Source: Druceiella hillmani
Taxonomy: Eukaryota > Arthropoda > Insecta > Lepidoptera > Hepialidae
DNA: 64,000 bases
Direction of reading: 5' to 3'
NCBI GenBank assembly: GCA_039881145.1
Contig: JAYKKI010000062.1
Location: 2,053,501-2,117,500 of the forward strand
The notes under the pieces are model-generated. The model had not been told where the DNA came from and ran no database searches. It saw only the letters and a program-made list of their open reading frames with translations. Shown here piece by piece: positions 14,201 to 27,278 of the stretch. A program made the position numbers and the translations under genes. Within the stretch, counting starts at the first letter, position 1. Each line of letters begins with the position of its first letter.

Positions 14201-15860
14201 GGAATTCGAGCAAAATAAAAAATTGTTGTTTATGAAAAAAAAATATGCAACAAATTATATAATAAAAAATTATTCATTAAAGTAGGAAGCAAGTATAAAT
14301 AAAAAATTATTTATTAGAAGATTCAAGTACCTCGACCTCTTAATTGAATATTAATCATTATGAGGGTTATATAATCAGTAACTTCAAGTTGATGCACTGT
14401 TTTGAAATATATTAAATATTCTACATTAGTGAATTGTAAAAAGTTTTGTTTTAGTCATTTGACTGTGGATTTCAAAAGAACGGTAAATAAATTTAAAAAT
14501 CAGCACAAAGCATATACCAAAGACATCATAAATTTTAGAATCGACTATAAATATCTTCATAACTTTAGAACCATATGATTTCAATTTGAACCATCAAATT
14601 AATTATGATTAAAATATTTTATAGATTATTTTTATAATAAAGTATGTAGTATCATTGCGTAAAGTCCAAAATGTAAAAGTAAGATGCGAATATAAGCTGT
14701 TATTGTATTATAACCTAATAATAATATTATCTTTTGTCACCGTTTTTTTTATTTTCTCTTTATCATTATTTTTTTTTTATTGTGTAAATATATATATAGA
14801 TCATTTCCAAGTTTTAGGCGGCATTTCATTAAAAACCGGTATATTCCTACATATATATTTCGATGTGATTTTTAATAACAGATACGAGTTTTCAAAAAAT
14901 ATCTCTACTACTATTACGTCTTAGGCTAGAATAATTTACGAAATATTTCTTTTTAATGTATTACTTCAGAATACTAAATTCTTCATAAATGCGTCCCTTC
15001 ACATATAAAGGTATTAATATCGAAGATTCACTTTTTGTATCGACCTTCTTAAACATTATTTAACAATAAAAATGCGAGAGCCTTAAGTCATTTTTATCCA
15101 ATACTTCTACACGTGTAACCAGAGCAAGTCAGGGAATTGATTTCATTTTCCCAAAATTAACTGAACTTAAGGACTTAACTAAAAAAATTATATCTTATGT
15201 AGTTGGAGTAAAATATTCAAAAACCTTGTGATATAAAAGACAGGATTTTTCGTAATTGTTATCCAATCTAATTATTATCACTATGTACACCTTTTTCCCT
15301 TACTAATTTTCTGCCACTATATTAGGATATCAATTTTTTCAATTTTTCTTTTGGCTTCTAACCATGTAATAGGGAAATGCTATTTAAACGTGATTAGTTT
15401 TTATGTAGTATGCATAACAATAAACATAAACAATTTAAAGAGTGGGCGATTTCTTTAGGAGTATTGAAAATGACAGTCTACTTCTGTAGCATTATTGAAA
15501 GTAACAGTCGATCTCTAGTAATATTTAAAGTAGCGCAGCAGTATTAAGTATTCCTCAACTCTTTTCTTCCTCAAAATAGATTTTATGTGCAGGGTTTGTA
15601 TCTTTACTCTTTCATAAATGGCGTAAGGATCTTGATAAAATTGTATGTAATTTATTCATTCCTAATGCAAAAACAATTTTTTCGCTAGGATTGATAACTT
15701 GATTTTTTTATATGGTCTTATTTAAATTTCTTTAAATATTTCAAATACTCTTATAAATTACCACAACGTTATATCTCGCCTATATTAAATTGATTAAAAC
15801 AACATTTCTGTAGTCTTTTTAAATATAAACTTTAATTCAAATGGTTCTTTTTTTCCTAAA
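11241..15860. other. Unassigned AT-rich DNA with minor repeats
   Basis: Visible items are a threefold CTGTATAACAYAGA-type repeat at about 12547-12632 and a doubled ATACAATYTAAGTACTATTG at about 12690-12755. An inverted repeat lies at 13353-13420. A diverged match of 11779-11842 to 10023-10085 is also present. No coding homology was recognised in the open frames at 11826, 12229, 13967 or 14655. Confidence 0.55.
13353..13420. repeat. Inverted repeat, ~18-bp arms, 31-base spacer
   Basis: ACTCATTTTATAAGACAG at 13353-13370 is mirrored by CTGTCTTATAAAACGAGT at 13402-13419 with one mismatch. CACTCATTT is also directly repeated just upstream. Confidence 0.75.
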
Positions 15861-15863
15861 CAA

Positions 15864-16040
15864 ATTCCCGGGGCGAATTCCTCCAGAAGCCTTAACGTGT
15901 AAGAGGAGACAGCAATGATTTAGTATTTGTTTACTTTCCGGTAGCGAGTGTTCTTTTCCGTAAAGTTTAAGAAAAAATTTAATTTAAAATTGTAATTTTT
16001 TCGCACGGGGTAACTAGCCAAACTCCCTCTCTTACGCCAT
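15864..16040. other. GC-richer unexplained island
   Basis: Words such as TTCCCGGGGCGAATTCC, a CCGGTAGCGAG block and CGCACGGGGTAACTAGCC stand out from the AT-rich surroundings. Fragments near the two ends (GTGTAAGAGGAGA at about 15897 and its rough reverse, CTCTCTTACGCC at about 16028) hint at an inverted arrangement. No open frame or known family was recognised. Confidence 0.3.
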
Positions 16041-19000
16041 GTAAAACAATATTTTTATTAGATTTTTCATATTATATAGTTTTGGACCTATTATTTCCTT
16101 ATATATTTTTCTCAAATATTTTTTGCTTCTCTTCTAATACACTGTCGTAATTTTTTTATTGTGTAAGGTCAATAATCTGGTAAAAGGGGATCCAAAGGCA
16201 ATCACTTCACTTTCTGTCCCTCTGCCACTTATAAATAGCTGATAAAACAAACATAAATCGACGTAAATAAAAAGACAATAAAATACGTAAACAATTTGGG
16301 ATAATAAATTTATATTCGTTGCACGGGAAAGATGAAAATAATAATGTTACAACATTATTTCTATCCTTACGACAACAAAGATAACGAAAATATTAATACG
16401 TTTATTTCTATCGTTCTCATTTTTATTAAAGTGATATAAATGACACTACAAAGACGAGTTATTTTGAAAAGAAAATAGTGACATTATTATTTAAAAAAAA
16501 ATGTATCTTTTTAGAATTAGCGATGCTAGAGAAAAGGCGCCTTTACCGATTTTGCACAAAATGTCTAACTGTGAAAAAAGCTTTTATTAGTTTAAAGAAA
16601 AACATCAACAAATTCATTTATAAACATTTTTCACTTTACAAAAAAAAGTCATACTGGATACCACGAATACATGTGTATCAAATTCTACGAAAAATATCAT
16701 GTCCTGATTTTCTTTATTTTCCAGGATTCAGTGTAAGATCCAGCTTTTTGGTAATTATCGGTGAAAATTTATTGACCCAGATATCTACATCTTATATTCA
16801 ACTTTATAACAAAATATACGAAAGACATAGAGCTGAGTTACGACATGTATATTAAACAAATATTTAATTAATTGTTCGTCTGTTTATTCATAAGCTTCTT
16901 CGTGGAAACGTTTTCAAAAACTCTCAAAAAGGATTTACAGAAGACATAAAATATGTAAGAAAGAACAAAATGATAAAAAAAATCCGAAGCCGATAAGAAG
17001 AAATTGTCAAATAAAAGTATAACTCGCACTGAATGGATTTCGTGCACATTGAGGCACATATAAGCACTTAAGGCAATATATTATCTATCTGTAGTCATCT
17101 TCTAAATTTTCTTTCAGCTTTAATTTCCTATTATACTTGCATTAACATAATTCATTTGTTATATGAAACAATTCTGTTGCATTTATTAATGCAATATTTC
17201 TGCATTTTGCTCAATTTTTTATCAATTTATATCAGTATTTGCTTTGTTAAGATTTATAATATTTTTCAGTCATCTTTTCTATTGGTCTCAATGTAAAGGT
17301 ATTTTTGAGAGTTCGTAGAATTGGCCATTTTTCAAAAAAATCATTCAAATTATGAAAATTGAATTATTTAGTAAGCCAGTGAGGTACTTTGTTTGAATTC
17401 GTTATTAGTTTTTACAAATTACTGGCAGAAAACTTCGTATTTTTTACTAAAATTAATTTGAAGAAGAAAATTAACGTTCGAAAAATTTTATATTGAACGT
17501 TGTGATCTCAGTAAATAATAATGTTTCGATATCTTTTTCGTGATGAAGCATTATATTATGCTACTCTTTACGATTGACTAATTTAAATATTTCAGGTGTA
17601 GTCGTCCCCATATCAGTGATGATCTGCGCAAGGGACGTCCTCAGCCGCAATAGCTGAATATTAAATCAATTTTGTGGATTATTGGTAAAGACTGACAAGA
17701 GTGCTGTCAGCAGATTTAGACAAATTTCAAAATTGGTTTGAGTTAAGTACATAAAACTTTACATAACCATTTAAGCATCAGAAAGCTTAATGATAGGTAG
17801 ATACTTTATGTTCGAATCAAAATTTAAGAGCAAACGTTGGTTAATTAGTCTAGCGAAATGTTAGAGATATTTGACGGATGTCACTCAAATACTGCATTTC
17901 ACATAATGACCGGCATGAAAGCTAAGTATAGGATTAAAAATCCGAAATTCAGAGGTAGTTGTTGCGGTGGATATTATAAAGAGCCACGTACAAATGTTAT
18001 GAAAGAATTGAGTGCTGGAAAAAGAAAATGATTAAAGGATTGGACTGAGATCATACATTTTGTTGATTTCTCGTTCTTCTAACGCACGGATTGTTATACA
18101 GAAATTGTTTGAAAATACGAGGAATGCGATTCCTAGATCGAAGAAGTGGTGGCTTATAAAAAGACCGGAAAAGAGACGTCCAACGGAAAACAGGCCGACT
18201 CAATTAACACTTAGGATTTAATTTTATTGTATTTAGTTCTAAAGAAATGAAAATATTTTTGGAAATGTACCAAAATTGGTATAATATAAACCGGGATAGT
18301 TTACTAGAACCTAAAAATAAAATTTGGAAATATTTTTAAAATTCCAAAATACTATAGTTTGACAACGACGTTCTCTCCAAAACTGCGTTTAATATTAGGA
18401 TAATCTAGCAATTGACTGAAAAATGCAACGTTGAACTCTGTGTATTAACTTTCGATTGGCAACTTTGTTCACACAGTGGTCCAGTTGGCTTGAGTTGTTT
18501 CGTGTCCTCTACAAGAAACCAAAATCTAAACAGCCTATGGACTGGCTAAAATTAATAAGTTATTGAGAAGACATAAATACATCGGCTTAAAACTTCCGTA
18601 TGTTAAACGCCATAATAATATGCTTGAAAATGTTGAGAAGAATAAAAAAAAATATTCAGCTCAAATAGATTATCCTATCTCAAATAGACTACCTATTAGT
18701 CCTATCTCAGTTCGATGCTTAGAAATAATACTGGAACTTCATTCAATCAGAAATATTAGTATCTAGTCCCGCACTTGAATTTCAGCAAAGACCTATAATC
18801 ATATTACTAATGATTTAGGGTCTAACTTTTAAACATTCTCCATAAAGATTACAATGCAATCGATTCACTACAACTTGACTCAGAGTGTCAATCCCCAATC
18901 CTGGGATATTAAATAGCAGATACCACGTTTTTAGACTTAACTATGCTTCATCCTTACTGAATTACAAATATTTAAGTGATGGTTCCTGATTGTAGCTTCG

Positions 19001-19654
19001 AATAAATATGATACCATACGCGTTTATAAATCAGAAAACCTCGTATAAAAAAATGTAAAAATGCAGTGAACAAATATGATACCATATTTTTGGATCAGGA
19101 AGCTTAGTAAAAGTCTTATGGATAGCAATACTAGTAAAATAGAACTATATAATTAACAACATAAACTCATGTTTTATGTATAATAAAAATATACTCGTAA
19201 CATAATATGTTTCATCTCAATCACTTTCTAAGTAAATTAAATAAAGTAATGAAAGGTAAAATAAAAGGAAGTTTCCTAATCCTTGACTATTTCAACGTTT
19301 CAAAAATTATATGATGACGCAAGTGTTCGAGTAGAATTGTGACTACATTGTTTCTATTGGTTTTTCTTTAGGCTCACTGCTCACGGTTGAAATCATATCA
19401 CTACTTCAATGAATTCCATACTAACTTCAATTTGTATTTAATAATATTAATCTTCTCATGATATAACTTAAAGGTTCTTCTATACTTGAATCAATCCACG
19501 TAATTCAATGTTTTTGACGCATCACTAAAGAGGATCCTTGTCATTCCGCCCTCATTACTGAAAATACTTTAACAGCTTCTGTCAATCTGCCCTAAGCCTA
19601 GGTCTAATCTTGAAATCCGATTATAAATTTAAAAATTCTGAAATTAAAAATGCA
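16041..19654. other. Unassigned AT-rich DNA
   Basis: The 125-codon open frame at 16478-16855 (plus) is the longest non-repeat frame in the window. It is rich in Lys, Phe, Ile and Tyr, as AT-rich noise would be, and shows no domain I know. Region 17600-18210 is slightly GC-richer and has short open stretches rich in Arg and Lys, but none that I could place. Confidence 0.45.
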
Positions 19655-20035
19655 TCATGGCAAACCTCGATGAAGAAAATACCCTCTATCAACGATGAAG
19701 ATTAGTCTTCTGTCCTGAAATTAAGGCAAACAATGCTCAGAGTTTTTCTGTCTGGTATTCAAAACGTTTCATTCAATTAGTTCACGATGAAAATAAATTT
19801 CGCAAAATAATTAAAAAAAGGGAAAATCTTCGTCAAAGTTAACGCAATGCCTCAGATGTGAAGAGAAAGATTATATAGAGAGGATCATTATTGGAAAATA
19901 CCTATCAAACTACCCAAATCTCGTTTGGAATAAAGCGAAAAATTAAAAAAAATTGTTCTATCCCTACTATCTAGCAAGAAACGTAAAACGGAAATAATTC
20001 TGGAGTTTGAGAGTCCGTTAAAAATCTATTCACTT
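19655..20035 (+). pseudogene. Non-LTR retrotransposon fragment, linker between endonuclease and RT
   Basis: One plus-strand frame (codons in phase with 19738) reads SFSVWYSKRFIQLV, then a basic stretch with KFRKIIKKRENLR. After stops it continues to SFGIKRKIKKNCSIPT. This order resembles the region between the endonuclease and the reverse transcriptase of Jockey/I-type LINEs. There a PxWYSxxLIxLI motif is followed by a basic segment and then NPKSFWxxIKxKRKxxSIP. Three in-frame stops and the lost Trp of SFW show it is dead. No RT core was recognised downstream. The match is by motif only; chance cannot be fully excluded for so short a piece. Confidence 0.5.
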
Positions 20036-20461
20036 ATCCTTGCGACTCAATTATTACACGTGACACTCACTGATCAATTCATTTCAATTACTTCATACAA
20101 TTCGAACTGTATCTTCTTTCATATAACTCAAGGGGAGACTGGTCGGTTTCTCAAACTTTAAATATTTTCGTAGGTATAAGAACCAATGACGTTCCATTAT
20201 TATTTTTAAAGAATACGCTTTCTCCTGAGCGTGATCCTATTACTAATATATCGAATAAGTCCTACAATTAATGTCTTCAAAAATAAATGGTATCAATATT
20301 GTCTACATACCAAAATTTTTAGATTAGTATATAAACAAAATTGGCGACACGTTTATACCTCAGTGATCTCATAGCAGCATGGTTTCGGTTTGAAAAAATA
20401 ACGATAATCAATATGGCTTGAACCGTAGCTAAACATTTTTTACACCAGAAATCAAGTGTGC

Positions 20462-20463
<2 letters not shown>

Positions 20464-20504
<41 letters not shown>

Positions 20505-20526
20505 TTACAGGCAAATAAAAAAAATA

Positions 20527-20557
<31 letters not shown>

Positions 20558-20570
20558 CATATATATATCT
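20464..20570. repeat. Two (TA)n tracts split by an A-rich spacer
   Basis: TA repeats at about 20464-20500 and 20537-20570 are separated by a 36-base A-rich spacer. Confidence 0.95.
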
Positions 20571-22689
20571 GTTTATTTTATATACTATTTTAGTTTTTAA
20601 TCATTATCTTTTGAAATAACTACAGCCAATTAATCACCGTGAAACCTAATACGTTCGTCAAAGCTTTTACAATTTATTAAAATGGACAAAGTAATATATT
20701 TAATATATCAAACATGCGTATTTGATTACTGTCATTCCACCTACACATTAGTCATAACACGTTATCTGTCATAAACAACATATGACAACGTGAAACACAT
20801 GACAAACGTGACAACAAGTAACAACGTGAAAACTAGTGTAATTTTCCATTTTCGTCAAAGAGCATGACAAAAGCTTTATGAGTTGTAAACTTTTAATCAT
20901 ACCTACGTTGGAGTGGCAGCTTTTGTCACGCGTTAATAACAAAGCTTTCCTGAATGTAAATCCCTTTGTATTCAATTTGAATAGGATACTAGTCTAGTCA
21001 ATAATGTCATTTTGCGACAATTTTGAGGAAATAATTACATTTAACTGCTAAACGTCGCCAAAGCTTTGGATAATTTGGACGAATTTCATTAAATTTAACT
21101 TACGAGTTAGCGAAATCTCCTTGCTTTTCTTGGCTCCTAATGTATGTAGTTAGGAACTTCTTCTCTGTGTTCCATTTTTAACTTACTTAAAAAAGGAGTT
21201 AATTATGTTTCAATATTTTTAAAGAACTAGAACCTTCTTGATACAAACCCAAGCATTCTACAGACCTTAGATATAATCTGTCCCATGTGGAAACCAAAAA
21301 CAGTTCATTATCAAAAATAGCATCAAGGACATGCATGGGATCGAATTTTTTGAGTAAGTTCCCCCAAATCGCATTTGATCCTCGAATTATGGTTTGTAAA
21401 TTATTATTCAAAATATCACTCAAAAAATGTTTTTGAAGTTTCATCAAAATTCTGTATTAGAAAAAAATGGACAAAAATACTTAAAAGATATAACTAGTCT
21501 CCCCATAATAGTGCTATAGCATTATTATGGGGAGACTAGTTATATATTAAACATTTTAATGAAAAGTGTTTTGTACAAAGAGCACATCGACGTATTTTGG
21601 AAAAGGGCTCAATGTTTACGAAGTTTACACCGTTGTTTTTGTAAACTTCCCAATTTATATATTATCATTTATTGTTAGGTCTATTAGAGTTTTCTCTGTG
21701 ACGACTACATTACTATGAAACGTCAAGGTTACAATAGCTTAAATGTATGTTTTTGAGTGAACACGGTCCATGCTTGATAATCAGACTGTATCATCATAAA
21801 AATCGGACAAAATACATACTGCTTAATAATGCTGCGTTTACTACACGTCGTGTCCTAATAACGGCACTTCTCTAGTAAAAATTCTCATCATGTATACTTG
21901 TATATTTTTATTTTTATATTATATTATTATTTGTATATTTCTCTAAAATATTACGGTAAAATATTTATTTGGAATGGTCTAATAATGAAATATTTGTGGT
22001 GAAATTAGAAACTGTCTTAGCCTGCCTTTACATTAACGTTATTTTTTTTAAGTAAAGTTAATATCCGAAGACTAATGTCTTTTTATTTATATAGCGGTAT
22101 TTCTTTTGCGCCATTACTATCTCAACCACCATTATCATTAAGAAAAAGTTAACTTTTTTAAATTTAAAGAAAACAGAATATAATAAAATGAAAATGGCTT
22201 GATGGTGAAATTCAAGAGAATGAAGCAAAAATTTAATCACTACAGTCGGTGCTTGAATAATTTAATAACTTAAATAACCGATCAACATAATATAGTAATG
22301 AAATCTGGCAGTTTTTAGTAGATTAGAAAATTTAAAAACAAAATGTTTACAATAGCCCATTCTACTGAACGTAGTAGAGTAAAGACCATTTGCGTTAACT
22401 ATTAATTTCTATAGTGTAAGATATTATAATTACATCCGTGAAAATTTGATATTTGTTTACCTTATATAAACACATTTAGAAAATTATATTAGAGGGTGAA
22501 TTTCTAGCTGTGTTTTACAACAGAGCGATTCAATATAGTAAGGGGGAATTGCTGAAAAATAATTGGTTATTACCGTTATATTCGATATTCGGGAATTCAC
22601 TAAATTCCTCGGCAAAAATATTATGGCTATGGTAATAAAAACAATAATTTTCAGGGAGATAAATTAGCAACTGCAAATCAAATTCTTGT
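20571..22689. other. Unassigned AT-rich DNA
   Basis: Short GACAACGTGAAACA-like repeats occur at about 20782-20840, and the palindrome at 21488-21545 is listed separately. The minus-strand frame at 21199-21447 (82 codons) has no motif I recognise. Confidence 0.5.
21488..21545. repeat. 58-bp palindrome with a single mismatch
   Basis: The arm at 21488-21510 (containing ACTAGTCTCCCC) is the exact reverse complement of 21523-21545. The central GCTATAGC continues the symmetry, leaving only the 21511/21522 pair mismatched. Ends do not extend the symmetry. It is not flanked by an obvious target duplication. Confidence 0.95.
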
Positions 22690-23225
22690 TTTTATGATTG
22701 TAGCTACGAATAGTTTTTAAAACTATTAGTTGGTTATTCTCCAGGAAAAAGTTATACAGCTTCACAAAGACAAATTTAATGATTGCCTTGATTTATTTAC
22801 TGGGATCGTATGTGTAGTGATTTCAATTATATTTGACGGAATCGCTTCAAATCTAAATATGTCCATTTTACTTTACACAAAATTAGATAGCAAATCATGT
22901 ACTCCATATTTTACATACAAAGCCAAATAATTATTGAAACTTGCGATGAATATATTCGGTAACAAAAAAGTTTTAATGGACAAAAATGGCAGAAAAATTT
23001 ATTTCATTTTTACTACCCAATTACACAATATTCAATTTATTCAGAATATTCATATTCAAGTAAAAGAAGACCTGAAATTGGGGAATAAAATTACATTTAG
23101 GTATATTATTATTTGGAATAAAAAATTAAACTGATATTAGCAACGCAATTACTATTTTGGTGTCTTGCTACAGCCATACAATACCATCATGATTTTTTGA
23201 ACGTATCTCAATTTAAGAATTTAGG
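22690..23225 (+). pseudogene. P-element/THAP9-like transposase fragment
   Basis: The frame at about 22735-22929 contains KLNDC-like KFNDC, then IFDGIASNLNM and CTPYFTYKAK. These are the hallmark of the RNase-H-like core of P-element/THAP9 transposases. After a stop, the frame from 22932 gives LKLAMNIFGNKKVLMDKNG, then DLKLGNKIT. A shifted frame then gives KLILATQLL and SQFKNLGT, equivalent to KLAAQLLSSSVA...QF. The segment between TYKAK and LKLA normally carries the DPCHxLKL motif, which is missing here by deletion. The N-terminal THAP zinc finger and the C-terminus are absent. Stops and frameshifts make it non-functional. Confidence 0.8.
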
Positions 23226-23646
23226 TACTATTAAATATTAATGAAACCATACATCAGTTGTAACCAACCATACACCATTACAACAGTTGTCAAATATAGA
23301 AGTGAATTCATGGTTAAAAATAAAAAGAAGATGTCGGCATTGTGAAGTGTGCATAAATTTATTGGTGTAATCGCAAACTAACGGGTCATTTATAAGTAGT
23401 AAACATTTATTCAAACACAGTAAGGACGTTTGACATATCCATCAATATATGTATTTGGTATTATGTTTCAATTCCGAACATTATGTAATATTTATTAATT
23501 AATTTTAGCTTTGATAAGACGACATTTATTAAAAAGTTTTAGAAAGAATGCAATTTGTTTTTCCCAAACAACATTTTTAACCCTTTAGTTAGCCATTTAC
23601 ATGAGTAGGAATCTTTTACTTGCCACGTATATCAAAGCATAAAATG

Positions 23647-24329
23647 TTAGGTTGGCAATTTATAAACCCGCCATTTTTTCGATTGATTTCTGGAATGTTA
23701 TAGAAGCTCCTAAGAGGCTAGAAGCTGGAGAAAAGATGTACCTGGGCCAAAATATAATATTGGACAAAATATACTTTTGAGTGCATGGTGGGGTATAAAT
23801 GGAGTTATTGGGAAACCTTCGTTAGGTACCCGACGGGGGGGCTTTTATTGGGAACCCTACGTCTAAAATTTATTGTGAAAATTTGTGGAAATATATGCTA
23901 AACTCCCTTCAAATCAAAGTAAATTTTATTTTTTTACATAACAATGTTCGACCCCATGTAGAAAAAGTAACGCGTAAAAAATTAATTTCATTTGAATGGA
24001 ATGACGATACTTGAATGGAGTATGCTGCTTCACCCAGCATACTTTCGACATATTTCGCCATCTAATTACCATATGTTTTCCTCTCTGTCTAATAATTTAT
24101 GTGATGGAAAATTTAAAGACGAAAGTCATTTCAAAAACGAACTTCATCGATTTTTCAGTCAACAGCCCAAAGATTTTTATAAGGACGGAACTTTAGTTCT
24201 GCCTGTATGTTGGCGACAATTGCTGGATACCGCCGGTATTTATATAATTAACGTTTGATTTTATTGGCTACATATAAAAAGTTGAAAAGTTTGTATATAT
24301 AGATGGAGGATTTTAAGTTACCAACCTAA
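23647..24329 (+). mobile_element. Internally deleted mariner element with both TIRs
   Basis: The left end TTAGGTTGGCAATTTATAAA at 23647 matches the right end, which in reverse complement begins TTAGGTTGGTAACTTA (24329 leftwards). TTAGGTTGGC ends are typical of animal mariners. The element is about 0.68 kb, whereas full-length mariners are about 1.3 kb. The left TIR runs almost directly into the middle of the transposase, so an internal deletion removed the DNA-binding part. The right flank begins TA; the left flank reads TG, consistent with a mutated TA target duplication. Confidence 0.85.
23700..24258 (+). pseudogene. Mariner transposase, C-terminal half
   Basis: Fragments in order are SAWWGINGVIG, then FLHNNVRPHVEKVTR (second catalytic Asp region; the usual HDN is HNN), then HPAYFRHISPSNYHMF for HPxYSPDLxPSDYHxF. 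These are followed by a FSQQPKDFYKDG-like tail and the final AGIYIIN. Both aspartates of the catalytic triad that can be located are therefore Asn. A stop and a small insertion interrupt the frame between VTRKKL and TILEW. The last 88 codons (23992-24258) are open to the natural end. The role would have been cut-and-paste transposition; it is inactive. Confidence 0.85.
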
Positions 24330-25866
24330 TATATAATATAAAATGATTTGTCATTAAGGTGAAGATATAAAATCACTTTAAAACAAAGTCAAAAATTTTT
24401 AAAAATGCATTTGAATAAGATTATTCCGCTTAAACGCCTTTAATTAAAAACCATCACTTAAAGTTACTCACATATATGTACTATTACGTACACGAGGGTA
24501 ATTAAATTTCGGATATGAGAAAAATGTAGGATATGTTCATCTATTCGAAGTTTATCATATATTAGCTCTATGGTAAAAACTCTTCACCCTTCATCCACCC
24601 ATTCTTTTTTGGAACGGCGATATTCTCTAGTGAAGCACCGTTCATCGAAAAAGTTGCATTACCATAGATGTAGTTAAAATTAACAAGATTATAGTAATTA
24701 TTTTATATCCTTAGTGACACTTAAAAATTGTTGTAAGATAGAGACAAAGACAGTTGTTCTACTTAATTTAAACGTACTTAATGTTTTCATTTTGGCTATA
24801 AAATGCTGATTATATATTGTTCAGTAGTGCTGTACATATCTACCAAAAAGGGAATATCAAAAATCATAGAAACAAACTTCAATGAAGCTATTACTAATCA
24901 TAATACGCATCGATTTTAATTATTAAAAACGTCATGTAGTTGCTCGAGGTAAGAAAATTAATGACAAACTAGCACACCGTCATTATTATTACTTTCTGTC
25001 CTTCGTCATCAATGTACTATTCTCTCATCTTTGTTAAGATATCAAATGTAATCTGACACCACTAGCGCTATTTCTTTAGCTAATCAAAGTATCTATTATT
25101 TAATATTGGCCTTTAAAACAAAAAGACACTTATCACCATTCCGCATCCTTTGAAATTTCACTTCTAGCTAGTTTCTTTTCTATAATTACTTGAAACAAGT
25201 TTTTTTTAATAAAATATTTCTGCAAATAAAAATTCTCAGGCAGTTTTGACTGTGTCTTATAATTAATTTTAAATTTCAATAATTACAAAGGATTTTTTGT
25301 TCCTAATGCGGAATTACTTTTGTGTTACGACTTTTGGAAATGCGTCAACAAAAATTAACTCCTTGAATAGATCACTAAGATCAGCTGATAAATTTGTATG
25401 AGAAACGAAAATATTTTTGTGAATTTTCAAAAAGTTCTGGAACAAACGTTGTTTAGTATTAGCAATATAAGAATCTCCGTAAATGGTGCTAGGTTTGAGG
25501 TCAACAATTTTCTCTGGCAGTGGGAAGTTTTACCCATAATCACCACAGAAAGTAGTTGGATTGGTGGTCGCAGAGCGAAGACGATAGTCACTTACTCAAT
25601 TAAAACTACTTTTTAAATTTTCGCATTTCGACATAATAATTTTATAATCGCAACATGCTTACTTTTCATGTTTTATGAAGTGCTTGATTAAATATTTCAC
25701 AATCGGCATTTTTCATTTTCAGTCAAGAACATTTCCGATGCTTGTTTTTCAGCTTTCTACCACGTCTTCATGGAAGTTTTGTACTGGTTTGTTAATTTGG
25801 TTAGTTTTTTTTTTAATTTCAGTATCAACGGTAGTTCCATCGTAATCTTTTGTTTAATTTGAACAA

Positions 25867-25963
25867 TTTATTTTCGGTAGTAAACCGTGAAACTGGAAAA
25901 GTGCAATAAATATGTAGGTTTATTTTCAGTAGCAAACCGTAAAACTGCGAAAGCGCAATAAAT
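25867..25963. repeat. 52-bp tandem repeat, two copies
   Basis: TTTATTTTCGGTAGTAAACC at 25867 recurs at 25919 with few changes, and both copies end in GTGCAATAAAT or GCGCAATAAAT. Confidence 0.85.
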
Positions 25964-27278
25964 TAGAAATAGGCCAATGTGACGTTTTTTTTGTGTGAAA
26001 TAATATTACATAACATTTACGAACTATTGAAACAATAAAATATTAAATATATATTAAGCCGGCTTTACCTCTTCTTCGTCACTTTTTGTAGCTATCAATA
26101 TGGATGCAAATGCGTTATCATCATCACATTTCACAACAAAGTGTTATTTTCATAACGGTGATAAATAATATATTTAACAATAATCTAATGTAGATTTGTT
26201 TGGAATGAAATCTCCAAGAAATAGACTTATTATGTTGACTAAAGCAAAACTCACTTATTATATATCAGCCTGATGCAAATATCAACTAATCCGTTAGTTT
26301 ATTATCAAAAAGTTGAAAATATTTTATGTAGCAGTAAGAAGAAAAATGTATATATTCACAAAAAGTCCATTTTTATATTTTTCGTTATACTTTTCACGAA
26401 TTGACATCATTATCCTTGAGTATCTATCATTACTAAACATTTAAAAGGAACAGCACGCAAATATATGTAATCGTCAATATTTGTAAAAAAGGAATATATT
26501 ATTTGTATAATTTTCATTAAGTTTTGAACGAGCTATACGTATATGGGTAACTAATTTATAAAATGTAAGTGTGGAGTTCATAGGTTAATGACTAGTTCTA
26601 TTTGTGTCAAAATGGTCGATATAAAAGCGAATTATTATAGAAGTTATTAATATGTCTAATAATCTACAAAGCATCGAAATACGAACAGAAACATACTTTC
26701 AAATTCACGTGCAATACTACACCTGCACTTCAAATGAATGAGTTTTAATAGATTTGAAACTGAAATCTACTAAATAATTATGTAAAACTATAATAATGAA
26801 TTGACTTACTCAAGGAATAATATATTCACATTACATTTAGACTTACTGATGAAATGATATATTGTATTATTTACCAATACCGATTGTTTGTTCTCTTGGA
26901 ATGGTCATAAAGTTGTTTAGAAAAGTTTTCAGAAAATATGGATTTGAATCTTTTTAACTTCGCAGTACAATAATCTCTGCCACTTTTCACGGCCTACAAG
27001 CAATCTTAAAGCTAACCTGTTTTCTACATCGTACCTGTTTGCTGCTTATCCTATTGATAACTTGGCTTCTATTACACATTTAACTGTTTACTTTATTTTA
27101 TTTTTATCCCATTTGCCTCTATTACCAGTTTTTCATTTAAATTTTAAGTGTTTTCCAATTTTCTGCATAAATTAAAACATAATTTAAGACTACCATTCAT
27201 AAAAAATCAAATTGCCAAAATAATGATGGTTTATCAAAACGATATTGAAAAATTCAAAACTTCAAAATAATGTCCGGT

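Noticed and set aside
16478..16855. 125-codon plus-strand frame, possibly a gene
   Set aside because: Longest non-repeat frame, but with noise-like Lys/Phe/Ile/Tyr composition, no recognisable motif and no splice or promoter context. I tried Harbinger-type transposase and found no consistent match.
18078..18210. Open stretch with WWLIKRPEKRRPTENRP, seemingly protein-like
   Set aside because: No family recognised, and the frame closes on both sides. A 14-base match (GAAGTGGTGGCTTA) to about 51565 is too short to mean much.
23576..23600. TTAACCCTTTAGTTAGCC as a piggyBac-type end
   Set aside because: It has a TTAA and a CCCTTT start, but no inverted partner or transposase remnant was found nearby.
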